Source: Virgibacillus_N oceani_A | Lineage (GTDB): Bacteria > Bacillota > Bacilli > Bacillales > Amphibacillaceae | Direction: 5' to 3' (one strand) | DNA length: 64,000 nt | Assembly (NCBI GenBank): GCA_041521345.1 | Contig: JBGOHB010000019.1 | Shown: positions 8,481-17,297 of the stretch, piece by piece | Position numbering within the stretch: the stretch's first letter is position 1 | Layout: each line of letters starts with the position of its first letter | Program-made: the position numbers and the translations under genes | The notes under the pieces: model-generated | Told to the model about the DNA's origin: nothing | What the model saw: only the letters and a program-made list of their open reading frames with translations | Databases searched by the model: none

Positions 8481-8833
8481 TGAACCGTGTACAGACAGTT
8501 TACGAAATTTCAGAAGCACTGCAGGAACTGCTTAACAAGGAAGTTACGGACAAAAACAGAGCTGAAATTATTGAAGAGACAAATGTACTTGTGGATAAGC
8601 GTGAGAATTACATAAATGCACTCCAGCCGCCATATACAAACGAAGAAATGGAGATTGGAAAGAAGCTCATTTCATTAAATGCAGAAATTCACACAAAAAT
8701 GCAGCAGTTATATGCTGAGCTGAAATTGGAATTAAAAAATGTGAGGAAGCAAAAAAAGTCAAATCGTTCCTATATAAATCCGTATGCCAATGTCCGGAAT
8801 ACAGATGGTATGTTTATGGACAGTAAAAAATAA
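8480..8833 (+). CDS. fliT: FliT-like flagellar chaperone
   Basis: 117 aa, ATG overlapping the fliS stop by one base, so translation is coupled. The protein is helical and charged (YEISEALQELLNK; LISLNAEIHTKMQQLYAELK) and has the length of B. subtilis FliT, the export chaperone for FliD. Sequence conservation in this family is low and the call leans on position. The Lys/Asn-rich C-terminal 25 residues look disordered. Confidence 0.8.
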   Translation: MNRVQTVYEISEALQELLNKEVTDKNRAEIIEETNVLVDKRENYINALQPPYTNEEMEIGKKLISLNAEIHTKMQQLYAELKLELKNVRKQKKSNRSYINPYANVRNTDGMFMDSKK

Positions 8834-8909
8834 TTTACAATGCCAATGAGCAATATTAAAAAAACGTAAAAATAATTAAATGAATGTAAACGTGATGTAT
8901 ACGCGTTTC

Positions 8910-8983
8910 GCCTGCCCACTCTGGGAAATGACATAGGAAATTCGTAGTTTAGGGAGGAAATATAGGGCGAAACGTAGTATAAT
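8910..8983 (+). promoter_or_regulatory. hpf upstream region with long-range dyad and -10
   Basis: CGTTTCGCC near 8912 is repeated inverted as GGGCGAAACG at 8965-8974, with about 45 bases between. A TATAAT lies at 8978-8983, 32 bases before hpf. GTTTAG followed after 12 bases by GGGCGA loosely resembles a sigma-B promoter; sigma-B and sigma-H drive hpf (yvyD) in B. subtilis. None of these is a strong match. Confidence 0.35.
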
Positions 8984-9014
8984 ATTAAGTATAAGATGAA
9001 AGGAGGACACTTTA

Positions 9015-9572
9015 ATGAAATTTAACATTCGTGGTGAAAATCTTGAGGTGACCGGGTCATTAAGAGATTACGTGGAAAAAAAGATCAGTAAACTGGAAAG
9101 GTATTTTGACACTACACCAGCATCTGATGTACACGTTAATTTAAGTGTCTACAATGATGAGCAGAGGATAGAGGTTACCATTCCGATGACCGACCTGTTA
9201 TTACGAGCAGAAGAGCAACATTCAGACCTTTATGCTGCCATCGACTTAGTAGTTGATAAGCTGGAAAGACAAATTCGCAAATACAAGACTAAAGTAAACC
9301 GCAAGTTCAGGCAGAACGGGGCACCAAAACATATATTTGCTGAAATGGAAATAGAAGCAAATAATGTGGCGGTTGAAGATGCAACAGATGAAATCGAAAT
9401 CGTACGTACGAAAAGATTTAACTTAAAACCAATGGACTCCGAAGAAGCCGTTTTACAAATGGACATGTTGGGTCATGCTTTTTACGTTTTCACAAACGCT
9501 GTCAGCGGAGATACCAATGTTGTTTATCGCCGTAAAGACGGAAAATATGGCTTAATTGAACCAAATGCATAA
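9015..9572 (+). CDS. hpf: Hibernation-promoting factor, long form
   Basis: 185 aa with an AAAGGAGG ribosome site. The first ~100 residues are the RaiA/HPF domain (MKFNIRGENLEVTGSLRDYV) and the last ~55 are the dimerisation domain of long HPF (RTKRFNLKPMDSEEAVLQMD, DTNVVYRRKDGKYGLIEP). It binds 70S ribosomes in stationary phase or stress and joins them into inactive 100S dimers. The gene stands alone between fliT and secA, as B. subtilis yvyD does, and has its own terminator. Confidence 0.97.
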   Translation: MKFNIRGENLEVTGSLRDYVEKKISKLERYFDTTPASDVHVNLSVYNDEQRIEVTIPMTDLLLRAEEQHSDLYAAIDLVVDKLERQIRKYKTKVNRKFRQNGAPKHIFAEMEIEANNVAVEDATDEIEIVRTKRFNLKPMDSEEAVLQMDMLGHAFYVFTNAVSGDTNVVYRRKDGKYGLIEPNA

Positions 9573-9591
9573 TTTTGAAAGATAAATAGAT

Positions 9592-9634
9592 AAACCAGCA
9601 TGTGAAAGCTTAAGGCTTTTGCGTGCTGGTTTTA
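9592..9634 (+). terminator. Terminator after hpf
   Basis: AAACCAGCA..GAAAGC pairs with GCTTTT..TGCTGGTTT around TTAAG, then TTTT. A long, stable stem. Confidence 0.85.
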
Positions 9635-9803
9635 ATTATGAGCGATACATTCTAAGTAAGTTGAAAACTGCGAAACTTGTCGAATAAAAAGCAAAAAATC
9701 TATATTGAAGTTTCAATTTATTAAGATTTTCATATTCTCTTTAAAAATACCCTCCATTTTTTAATTTCCAGTAATATTCTCTCCCTTTAACATAACAAAA
9801 ATT

Positions 9804-9846
9804 CAAAATTACATATTTGGTTCATTCCTCTGATTTGTGCTATAAC
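9804..9846 (+). promoter_or_regulatory. Possible sigma-A promoter for a small ORF
   Basis: TTGGTT followed after 18 bases by TATAAC, ending about 30 bases before the ATG at 9875. Modest match. Confidence 0.35.
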
Positions 9847-9874
9847 TATGGCAAAAGTCCTGGGAGGAATAACT

Positions 9875-10054
9875 ATGATGCCTGAAGAACGAAAAACATT
9901 AAATAGTTTAGAAAGGAAAGTAAAACAGCAGGAACACACAATCACTCAGCTTGTCGAAATTATTGCAGCTACAAACCGGAGAATTACCGACGTAATATAC
10001 AGACAACAGGAGAAAGAGAAACGATCGAACGTTCATAAAAATATTCATATGTAA
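9875..10054 (+). CDS. Small coiled-coil hypothetical protein
   Basis: 59 aa from ATG 9875, placed 7 bases after a good GGGAGG ribosome site. The peptide is charged and helical (TLNSLERKVKQQEHTITQLVEI), with heptad-like hydrophobics and no membrane segment or Cys. I do not recognise a family. It lies alone between the hpf terminator and the repeat-rich region before secA. The promoter-like sequence and ribosome site favour a real gene; comparison with relatives would decide. Confidence 0.5.
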   Translation: MMPEERKTLNSLERKVKQQEHTITQLVEIIAATNRRITDVIYRQQEKEKRSNVHKNIHM

Positions 10055-10082
10055 AAGAGGTATCCATTTTCAAATACTTCGC

Positions 10083-10255
10083 AACAAAAGAACCATCCCC
10101 CTTGTTTCAAAGCAGTTGTCAATTTTCTTCGTGTAATGTTATGATTAGAGTTGGACTAAACTCTTTTTATAGGATGTTATCTTTAAGTCAAAAAGTCCGG
10201 TGAAGATGACGCATTGAATTTCTTCGTCCTTTTCATCCGCCTTTATGACAAGTGC
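10083..10255. repeat. Repeat-rich gap before secA: REP-like arm plus dispersed element copy
   Basis: 10083-10101 reads as the reverse complement of the GGGATGGTTCTT arm seen beside flgK. About 10162-10252 is a second element whose start (CTTTTTATA.., TCAAAAAGTCCGGT, then AATGAC-like GATGAC) and end (TCCGCCTTTATGACA) parallel the element before ctpB (18922-19045). No gene is seen. The remaining bases up to secA (10308) hold only the secA ribosome site. Confidence 0.45.
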
Positions 10256-10307
10256 TTTAATGAAGAAAAATATACCATGTTAATGATAAATTTGAGGAGC
10301 GTATATA

Positions 10308-12821
10308 ATGGCAACTTTATTGAAGAAGATTTTTGGGGACGGGACTCAAAAACAGCTAAAAAAAATACAGAAAAAAGTAGATGAGATTGAAGCAATGGAA
10401 CCGGAGATGGAAAAACTGTCTGATCGGAAGCTTCAGCATAAAACGGAAGAATTTAGAAACAGGCTGGAAGAAGGAGAAAGTCTGGATGATATTCTCGTAG
10501 AAGCATATGCAGTTGTTCGGGAAGGATCAAAGCGCGTGTTGGGCATGCGGCCGTTCACGACCCAGCTGGTTGGTGCTGTTGCGTTGCATAACGGAAATAT
10601 CGCAGAAATGAAAACAGGGGAAGGAAAAACGCTTGCTTCCACCATGCCTGCATATTTAAATGCACTCAGTGAAAAAGGCGTACACATCATCACTGTCAAC
10701 GATTATTTGGCAGAGCGTGATGCCAGGGAAATGGGTGAACTATATAATTTCCTCGGTTTGACAGTAGGCTTAAACGGCAACGGCTTATCAAAAGAAGAAA
10801 AGCGAGAAGCCTATCATAGTGACATTACCTATGGTACAAATAATGAATATGGCTTTGATTACTTAAGGGATAATATGGTGTTGTACAAAGAACAAATGGT
10901 ACAGCGACCGTTGAATTTTGCCATCATTGATGAAGTGGACTCCATTTTAATTGATGAGGCAAGAACCCCGTTAATTATCTCCGGATCAGCCAAAAAAACT
11001 GCATCCCATTATCAGCAGGCGAACGGTTTTGTCGGTACGCTGAACAAGGAAGGGGATTATACCTTTGATGAAAAAACAAAGGGTGTCCAGCTGACTGAAG
11101 AAGGTATTAATAAAGCGGAAAGGTATTTCAATATTGAAAACCTATTTGATTTAAGTCATGTTACGTTAACCCATCATATTAATCAGGCGTTAAAAGCACA
11201 TGTATCTATGTCCCGTGATACAGACTATGTGGTGGAGGAAGGCGAAGTCGTTATCGTCGACCAGTTTACAGGCCGCCTCATGAAAGGCCGCCGTTACAGT
11301 GACGGTCTCCACCAGGCAATAGAAGCAAAAGAAGGGCTGCAAATTCAAAATGAAAGTATGACACTGGCTTCCATTACATTCCAGAATTTTTTCCGTATGT
11401 ACAATAAACTCTCTGGCATGACCGGTACCGCAAAAACAGAGGAAGAAGAATTCAGGAATATTTATAATATGGATGTTATTGCAATCCCAACTAATGAACC
11501 GATCATTCGTGATGACCGGGCAGATTTGATTTACAAATCATTTGAAGGAAAGTTTAAGGCGGTTGTCGAAGGAATTAAAGAACGGCATGAGGCTGGCCAG
11601 CCGGTGCTTGTCGGTACCGTTGCTGTAGAAACATCTGAATTAATTTCTCAGCTGTTGAAAAAAGCCGGCGTAAAGCATGACGTGCTAAATGCGAAAAATC
11701 ACTATAGAGAAGCGGAGATTATTGAAAATGCCGGACAAAAGGGCACGGTTACGATTGCTACCAATATGGCCGGCCGCGGTACGGACATTAAATTGGGAGA
11801 TGGTGTAAAAGAACTTGGCGGCCTGGCTGTCGTTGGTACAGAACGACACGAATCACGCCGGATCGACAATCAGCTGCGCGGACGTTCCGGTCGTCAGGGT
11901 GATCCGGGAACAACCCAATTCTACTTATCCATGGAAGATGAGTTAATGCGCAGATTTGGCTCGGATAATCTGAAAGGCATGATGGAACGACTTGGTTTGG
12001 ATGATGACCAGCCAATTGAAAGCAAGATGGTCTCCCGTGCAGTGGAATCAGCACAAAAGCGTGTAGAAGGAAATAACTTTGATGCACGTAAAACCGTTCT
12101 TTCCTATGATGATGTTTTAAGAGAACAGCGTGAAATCATTTATAAGCAACGCTTTGATGTTATTGATGCAGATACGAACCTGAGAGAGATTATTGAAAAT
12201 ATGATAATTTCTACATTGGAGCGGGTGGTAGCTACCCATACCCAGGATGACGATGAGGATGAATGGGATTTAAACGCCATCACTGCTTATGTTCATGGAA
12301 ACCTTTTGAGTCAGGATGATATTTCTGAAGATGATATTAAAGAAAAAGAACCGGAAGAAATCAATGAACTGATTTTGGAGAAAGTCCGCAAACGTCTGGA
12401 TGAGAGGGAAGAAGAATTATCCGAAGAGCAAATGCGCGAGTTTGGAAAAGTGATTTTACTCCGCACGGTTGATACGAAATGGATGGATCACATTGATCAG
12501 ATGGATCAGCTGCGCCAGGGTATTCATCTACGTGCCTACGGTCAAAATGACCCACTGCGCGAGTATCAGATGGAAGGTTTCTCCATGTTTGAATCTATGA
12601 TTGAAGATATTGAAGAAGAAGTGTCTAAATATATAATGAAGGCGGAAATCCGTGATAATCTACAGCGACAAGAAGTAGTAAAAAATACACAGGCGGTTTC
12701 AGGTGGCCAGGAAGAAAAGAAAAAATCACGCAAGCCATATGTGAAAACAGAGACTGCTGGCCGCAATGATCCATGTCCATGCGGAAGCGGTAAAAAATAC
12801 AAAAATTGTCATGGAAAATAA
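10308..12821 (+). CDS. secA: SecA, preprotein translocase ATPase
   Basis: 837 aa, a usual length. Motor motifs are visible: Walker A MKTGEGKT at about residue 105, Walker B/DEAD region AIIDEVDSILIDEART, and the second RecA domain with TNMAGRGTDI and LRGRSGRQGDPG. The C-terminus has the zinc-binding NDPCPCGSGKKYKNCHG tail. SecA drives exported proteins through SecYEG. A TTGAGGAG ribosome site precedes the ATG. prfB follows after a repeat-containing gap, the conserved secA-prfB neighbourhood. Confidence 0.98.
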   Translation: MATLLKKIFGDGTQKQLKKIQKKVDEIEAMEPEMEKLSDRKLQHKTEEFRNRLEEGESLDDILVEAYAVVREGSKRVLGMRPFTTQLVGAVALHNGNIAEMKTGEGKTLASTMPAYLNALSEKGVHIITVNDYLAERDAREMGELYNFLGLTVGLNGNGLSKEEKREAYHSDITYGTNNEYGFDYLRDNMVLYKEQMVQRPLNFAIIDEVDSILIDEARTPLIISGSAKKTASHYQQANGFVGTLNKEGDYTFDEKTKGVQLTEEGINKAERYFNIENLFDLSHVTLTHHINQALKAHVSMSRDTDYVVEEGEVVIVDQFTGRLMKGRRYSDGLHQAIEAKEGLQIQNESMTLASITFQNFFRMYNKLSGMTGTAKTEEEEFRNIYNMDVIAIPTNEPIIRDDRADLIYKSFEGKFKAVVEGIKERHEAGQPVLVGTVAVETSELISQLLKKAGVKHDVLNAKNHYREAEIIENAGQKGTVTIATNMAGRGTDIKLGDGVKELGGLAVVGTERHESRRIDNQLRGRSGRQGDPGTTQFYLSMEDELMRRFGSDNLKGMMERLGLDDDQPIESKMVSRAVESAQKRVEGNNFDARKTVLSYDDVLREQREIIYKQRFDVIDADTNLREIIENMIISTLERVVATHTQDDDEDEWDLNAITAYVHGNLLSQDDISEDDIKEKEPEEINELILEKVRKRLDEREEELSEEQMREFGKVILLRTVDTKWMDHIDQMDQLRQGIHLRAYGQNDPLREYQMEGFSMFESMIEDIEEEVSKYIMKAEIRDNLQRQEVVKNTQAVSGGQEEKKKSRKPYVKTETAGRNDPCPCGSGKKYKNCHGK

Positions 12822-12905
12822 CACTTTTTAAAAATCTTATTAGGTTGGTTTAAAGCCTATTGCTATTGTATGAGAATACAAGTACCCTTTTAAGTGTTCT
12901 GAGCG

Positions 12906-13014
12906 GCCCGAATACACGTAGATTTCTGCGGGAAGTACGAGAATGGCGAGACCCCACAGGGCGAAAGCCGAGGAGGCTCGCCACTCGCCCGCGGAAAGCG
13001 AAGTGTATTCGGGC
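12906..13014. repeat. GC-rich nested palindromic element between secA and prfB
   Basis: Three arm pairs nest inside each other. The outer is GCCCGAATACAC 12906-12917 with its perfect complement at 13003-13014. The middle is TTTCTGCGGG 12923-12932 with CCCGCGGAAA 12988-12997 (one mismatch). The inner is GAATGGCGAG 12941-12950 with CTCGCCACTC 12977-12986 (one mismatch). Base composition is far above the surroundings. Similar sequence (GAGACCCC.CAGGGCG, GAGGAGGCTCGCC) is recalled as dispersed repeats in many Bacillaceae; its role is not known to me. A TATAAT at 13030-13035 lies just after it. Confidence 0.7.
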
Positions 13015-13082
13015 TGCGGGTTTAAATGATATAATCTATAATAAAATATTGCTTTCCAAATAAACAATTGAGGTGGATAAGG

Positions 13083-14184
13083 ATGGAAATGGCAGAAATT
13101 AAAAGTGAATTTGAAAAAATGACCAACAGAATCAATGAATTCAGGGGGTCTCTTTGACCTGGATGAGAAGAAAGAGCAGATCAAAGCGCTTGATTTAAAA
13201 ATGACTGAACCTTCATTTTGGGATGATCAGGATGCTGCACAAAAAGTAATAAGTGAAGTAAACGGGCTGAAGGGCTATGTAAGTGATTTTGATGATTTGG
13301 AAGAACGGCTTGACAATGTCGAAGTTTCTTATGAACTTGTTAAAGAGGAAAACGATCAGGAATTATTTGATGAGCTGCAGTCGGAAATAACCGGATTAAA
13401 AGAAGCTATTAACGATTTTGAACTGCAAATGCTGCTTAGTGAGCCGTATGATGCGAATAACGCTATTTTGGAATTACACCCGGGAGCCGGCGGAACGGAA
13501 TCACAGGACTGGGCAAGTATGCTGCTGCGTATGTATCAGCGCTGGGCGGAAAGCAAGAATTTCAAAGTGGAAATACTGGATTATCTCGCGGGTGATGAAG
13601 CTGGCGTTAAAAGTGTAACACTGCTCATTAAAGGACATAATGTTTATGGGAATTTGAAGGCAGAAAAAGGCGTACACCGTCTAGTTCGAATTTCCCCTTT
13701 TGATTCATCTGGACGGCGTCACACTTCATTTGTTTCATGTGAAGTTACCCCGGAAATGGATGATGATGTAGACATCGAGGTGAAATCAGAGGATATTAAA
13801 ATCGATACGTACCGTGCAAGCGGTGCAGGAGGACAGCATGTGAACACTACGGATTCTGCTGTTAGAATTACGCACTTACCGACAAATGTAATCGTAACCT
13901 GTCAAAATGAACGTTCCCAAATTAAAAACCGGGAAGCTGCCATGAAGATGCTAAAATCCAAATTATATCAGCTTGAAATCGAGAAACAGCAAGAAGAATT
14001 AGCCGAAATACGCGGAGAGCAAAAAGAAATTGGCTGGGGAAGTCAAATAAGGTCTTACGTATTTCACCCTTATTCTATGGTAAAAGACCATAGAACCAAT
14101 AAGGAAATCGGAAATACCCAAGCCGTAATGGATGGCGGAATCGATTTATTTATTGATGCATACTTGCGTTCACAAATAAATTAG
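13083..14184 (+). CDS. prfB: Peptide chain release factor 2, programmed +1 frameshift
   Basis: 366 aa in two frames. The first 24 codons run from ATG 13083 to CTT, then an in-frame TGA at 13155-13157. The AGGGGG at 13143-13148 is the internal Shine-Dalgarno that, with CTT-TGA-C, drives the +1 shift to GAC; this is the known RF2 autoregulation. Downstream, the anticodon-like tripeptide SPF (RISPFDSSGRR) and the catalytic GGQ loop (GAGGQHVNTTDSAVRI) identify RF2, which reads UGA and UAA. A terminator follows. Confidence 0.97.
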
Positions 14185-14224
14185 GATGTCTGCCATAATG
14201 ATTGGGTTGTGTTATAGTATTTTG

Positions 14225-14258
14225 AAAAACCACAGTGTGTATCACTGTGGTTTTTCTT
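14225..14258 (+). terminator. Terminator after prfB
   Basis: AAACCACAGTG and CACTGTGGTTT form a perfect 11-bp stem with loop TGTAT, followed by TTCTT. Confidence 0.9.
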
Positions 14259-14726
14259 GAAAATTCATATGTATATCAACATGCAGCTAAGGTTAGATTA
14301 TTATACTAGAGAATCACACGCTCGTTTAGGCAAAGATCAATAACTACTCATCCATATACCGGCTTTGTCCTCAACACTATATAATGCCATTCTATGATGC
14401 TTCGTTTTGTTTTTTCTATGACACACAATAGACGTTTTCCCCTTCAGGTACCTAACATTGTAATTTTCCTTAAACGTAAAAAACCTTATAAGGTGTTAGA
14501 TTTTATTATTTTTAAACAATTTTCATGACAGGTATCACAATACATTGCTATAGCAACAGTTTTGAACATTTTTCATGAATTTGACACAAATTGCAAAATA
14601 CACTGCAATGCCAATGCTTTTCCCCATTTTTACCATATCAATTATGTATATGGAGGGTTTTAAAAAATATATATAAGGTTATAATAAGATATGATGATAC
14701 TAAATATTGGTTAGGGGGATTTATAG
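14259..14726 (+). promoter_or_regulatory. cccB upstream region with imperfect tandem repeat and dyad
   Basis: No gene is seen in 468 bases. Two related stretches at about 14516-14563 and 14564-14620 share TTTCATGA, CACAA, TACA(T/C)TGC and GC(A)CAA blocks in the same order. The second contains the dyad AATTTG-ACA-CAAATT at 14578-14592. A TATAAT at 14670-14675 precedes cccB but has no clear -35. Redox-responsive control (for example ResD-type) is conceivable, not shown. Confidence 0.35.
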
Positions 14727-15101
14727 ATGAAAAAGTGGTTATTAACAATCGTCTTTGGTTCCGCACTCGTATTGGGCGCATGCGGCGGCGATGATGATGG
14801 TGCCGATGAGCCAGTTGATGATAACGGCGATACGGATACTGAAGAATCTGCAGACGATAACGGCGATGGCGGTTCTGTGGATGTTGCAGCTGCTGAAGAA
14901 GCATTTCAACAAAGTTGTGCATCATGTCATGGTGCTGACTTAACTGGTGGAGCAGGTCCTGACTTAACTGATGCAGGTTCTAATTATTCATCAGATGAAA
15001 TTGCGGACATTATCGAAAATGGAAAAGGCTCTATGCCAGCTGGAACAGCAACAGGTGATGATGTAGACCTGCTTGCTAACTGGTTAGCAGAAATGGAATA
15101 A
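14727..15101 (+). CDS. cccB: Cytochrome c551-like lipoprotein
   Basis: 124 aa. The N-terminus is a lipoprotein signal with lipobox LGAC, the Cys at about residue 19. A very acidic Asp/Glu/Gly linker follows, then a class I cytochrome c domain with heme motif CASCH and a distal Met in GSMPAG. It would be a membrane-anchored small c-type cytochrome carrying electrons outside the membrane. Bacillus cccB lies at the same place next to prfB. The extreme acidity of the linker fits halotolerant relatives. Flanked by terminators, it is monocistronic. Confidence 0.93.
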   Translation: MKKWLLTIVFGSALVLGACGGDDDGADEPVDDNGDTDTEESADDNGDGGSVDVAAAEEAFQQSCASCHGADLTGGAGPDLTDAGSNYSSDEIADIIENGKGSMPAGTATGDDVDLLANWLAEME

Positions 15102-15113
15102 TGAATTAAAAGT

Positions 15114-15157
15114 TAAAAAACCTGATCTCTTATTTCTCATAAAAGGTCAGGTTTTTT
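15114..15157 (+). terminator. Terminator after cccB
   Basis: AACCTGATC pairs (one G-U) with GGTCAGGTT, followed by seven T. Confidence 0.8.
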
Positions 15158-15580
15158 TGTGTGAACAGAGGGAGATTCTTTTTTTCCATTAGCAGGAGAG
15201 TCAGTCACCTATGAAGCAGGGGAACCGCCTCCACTCTTACCGTCTCGTTTTAGCACATGTTGCATTCTTCCAAAGTTTTCTTCCTTCCATCTTTTACAAA
15301 AAAATTTCAATTGTAATATCTGGTTTATACCTTAAGATCAGTCATTTATCAAGCAAGAATTTAGTAAATGACATATCATACTTCATTATATGACAAAAGG
15401 TTTCATATCCCTCCATTTTGAAACACAAATGTAATATAAAATTAGCCAAAAATCGACGGAAAAGATGTTATAATGAATAAGAATTATTTGGAGGCTTGAC
15501 GCGTTACTCAACAAGCTAAATACATAAGAAAGGATTAGACATCTTAGATTTATAACATTAACTATAAAGGTGATATCTAT
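15158..15580 (+). other. Gap before ftsE
   Basis: 423 bases without a convincing gene. GTCATTTA and TAAATGAC near 15343-15374 form an 8-bp perfect stem. A TATAAT at 15469-15474 could be the -10 of the ftsE operon, with no good -35. The ftsE ribosome site AAAGGTGAT lies at about 15567-15575. Confidence 0.4.
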
Positions 15581-16267
15581 ATGATTTTAATGAAAGATAT
15601 ATATAAAACTTATACCAATGGTGTTACTGCACTAAATGGGATAAATATAAATATAGATCAGGGAGAATTTGTCTATATAGTCGGCCCCAGTGGTGCAGGG
15701 AAATCGACATTTATTAAATTGATTTACAGGGAAGTAAAGCCATCAACAGGCTCAATTATAATAAATAAAATGGATTTGAGTGATTTGAAAGAAAAAAATG
15801 TTCCTTTTTTACGAAGAGATGTAGGGGTAATATTTCAGGATTTTAAGTTGCTTCCAAAACTGACAGTCTATGAAAACATTGCATTTGCCTTGGAAGTGAT
15901 TGAAGAATCATCTCGAAATATCCGTAAGCGTGTAATGGATGTACTGGAGCTTGTTGGATTGAAAAACAAGGCAAGATTCATGCCAAATGAGCTATCCGGT
16001 GGGGAGCAGCAACGAGTGACGATTGCCAGAGCAATCGTAAATAACCCCAAAATAGTCATTGCGGATGAACCAACCGGTAACCTTGATCCAGAGACATCCT
16101 GGGGAATTATGAATGTGTTTGAAGAAATTAATTCAAGAGGAACCACCGTTCTTATGGCCACACACAGCAAGGAAATAGTAAACACAATCAAGAGAAGAGT
16201 TATTGCAATTGAAGATGGTTTAATTGTAAGAGACGAGCACCGGGGTGATTACGGTTATGAAGTTTAG
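15581..16267 (+). CDS. ftsE: FtsE, ABC-type ATPase of the FtsEX complex
   Basis: 228 aa. ABC ATPase motifs in order: Walker A GPSGAGKS, Q-loop FQDFKLLP, signature LSGGEQQR, Walker B IVIADEPTGNLDP and H-loop ATHSKEIV. With FtsX it forms a membrane machine that activates peptidoglycan hydrolases outside the cell during elongation and sporulation in Bacillus. ftsX overlaps its 3' end, and a coiled-coil M23 hydrolase, the presumed effector, follows. Confidence 0.97.
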   Translation: MILMKDIYKTYTNGVTALNGININIDQGEFVYIVGPSGAGKSTFIKLIYREVKPSTGSIIINKMDLSDLKEKNVPFLRRDVGVIFQDFKLLPKLTVYENIAFALEVIEESSRNIRKRVMDVLELVGLKNKARFMPNELSGGEQQRVTIARAIVNNPKIVIADEPTGNLDPETSWGIMNVFEEINSRGTTVLMATHSKEIVNTIKRRVIAIEDGLIVRDEHRGDYGYEV

Positions 16268-17153
16268 AACATTAACAAGACATTTGCGGTCAGGATTAAA
16301 AAATATCACCCGGAACGGCTGGATGACTATTGCTTCCATTGGTGCCGTAACAACAACGCTCATTTTAGTGGCTGTGTTTCTGGCGGTAATGCTGAACCTT
16401 AATGAGATGGCAGATAATATAGAAGATGATGTTGAAGTAAATACATTAATCGATCCGACTTTCACTGAAGAAGATAAAATAACTGCGTTAGGTGAACAAA
16501 TTGCCGAGATTAATAAGGTGGAGAGTGTTATTTTCTCATCCAGAGATGATGAACTGGAAAAGCTAATCTTCAGTATGGGAGAAGAAGGACAAGCCTGGCA
16601 ATTATATGAACAGGACAACCCGCTGAATCATGTTTTTATCGTAAGAACGTTCTCTCCTGAAGATACTATACCCGTTGCCGAGGAAATTGAAACTTTTGCA
16701 GGTGTAGAAGAAGTTAATTACGGTCAAGGTGTCGTGGAAAGGTTGTTTGAATTTAACACATATGCCAGAACTATTGGATTAGTGCTGATTTTAGGTTTGG
16801 TGTTCACTGCAATATTCCTGATTTCCAATACGATAAAAATTACAATTATGGCACGCCGTGAAGAAATCGGCATTATGAAGCTAGTAGGTGCCACAAACAG
16901 TTTTATAAGATGGCCATTCTTTATTGAAGGCTTGCTGCTTGGTGTACTAGGATCAATTATCCCAATTGGAATTGTATTAGGCGGTTACTATTATGTAGAT
17001 ACCAATATCAGCGAACGGATTAATTACAGTTTTGTTGAGCTGCTGCCATTCAATCCTTTTGCCTGGCAGTTGTCAATCATCATACTGGTCATCGGTGCCT
17101 TTATTGGTATCTGGGGAAGTGTCATGAGTGTCCGGAAGTTTTTAAAAGTTTAA
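16257..17153 (+). CDS. ftsX: FtsX, membrane subunit of FtsEX
   Basis: 298 aa from ATG 16257; the GGGGTGAT ribosome site lies inside ftsE and the genes overlap by 11 bases. One membrane segment follows a cytoplasmic N-terminus (WMTIASIGAVTTTLILVAVF). Next come an extracellular loop of about 125 residues and three further membrane segments, the FtsX layout. The large loop between TM1 and TM2 is where the hydrolase coiled coil is bound in other bacteria. In B. subtilis FtsEX controls CwlO. Confidence 0.95.
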   Translation: MKFRTLTRHLRSGLKNITRNGWMTIASIGAVTTTLILVAVFLAVMLNLNEMADNIEDDVEVNTLIDPTFTEEDKITALGEQIAEINKVESVIFSSRDDELEKLIFSMGEEGQAWQLYEQDNPLNHVFIVRTFSPEDTIPVAEEIETFAGVEEVNYGQGVVERLFEFNTYARTIGLVLILGLVFTAIFLISNTIKITIMARREEIGIMKLVGATNSFIRWPFFIEGLLLGVLGSIIPIGIVLGGYYYVDTNISERINYSFVELLPFNPFAWQLSIIILVIGAFIGIWGSVMSVRKFLKV

Positions 17154-17297
17154 TAGAGCAATAGATTCATCAAAAGGTTCTAACAGGATGGAGCTTGAAC
17201 GTCGATTCTCTCTCCGTCCTTTTAGACAGCCGTTAGAATAAACTCGAACGAAAAGCATCTTAGAGAAAAAAGTAATCCAGGGAGAGGGGAACGCGAG

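Noticed and set aside
12860..13063. 67-codon plus-strand ORF before prfB
   Set aside because: It lies wholly inside the nested GC-rich repeat; the frame is a by-product of the repeat.
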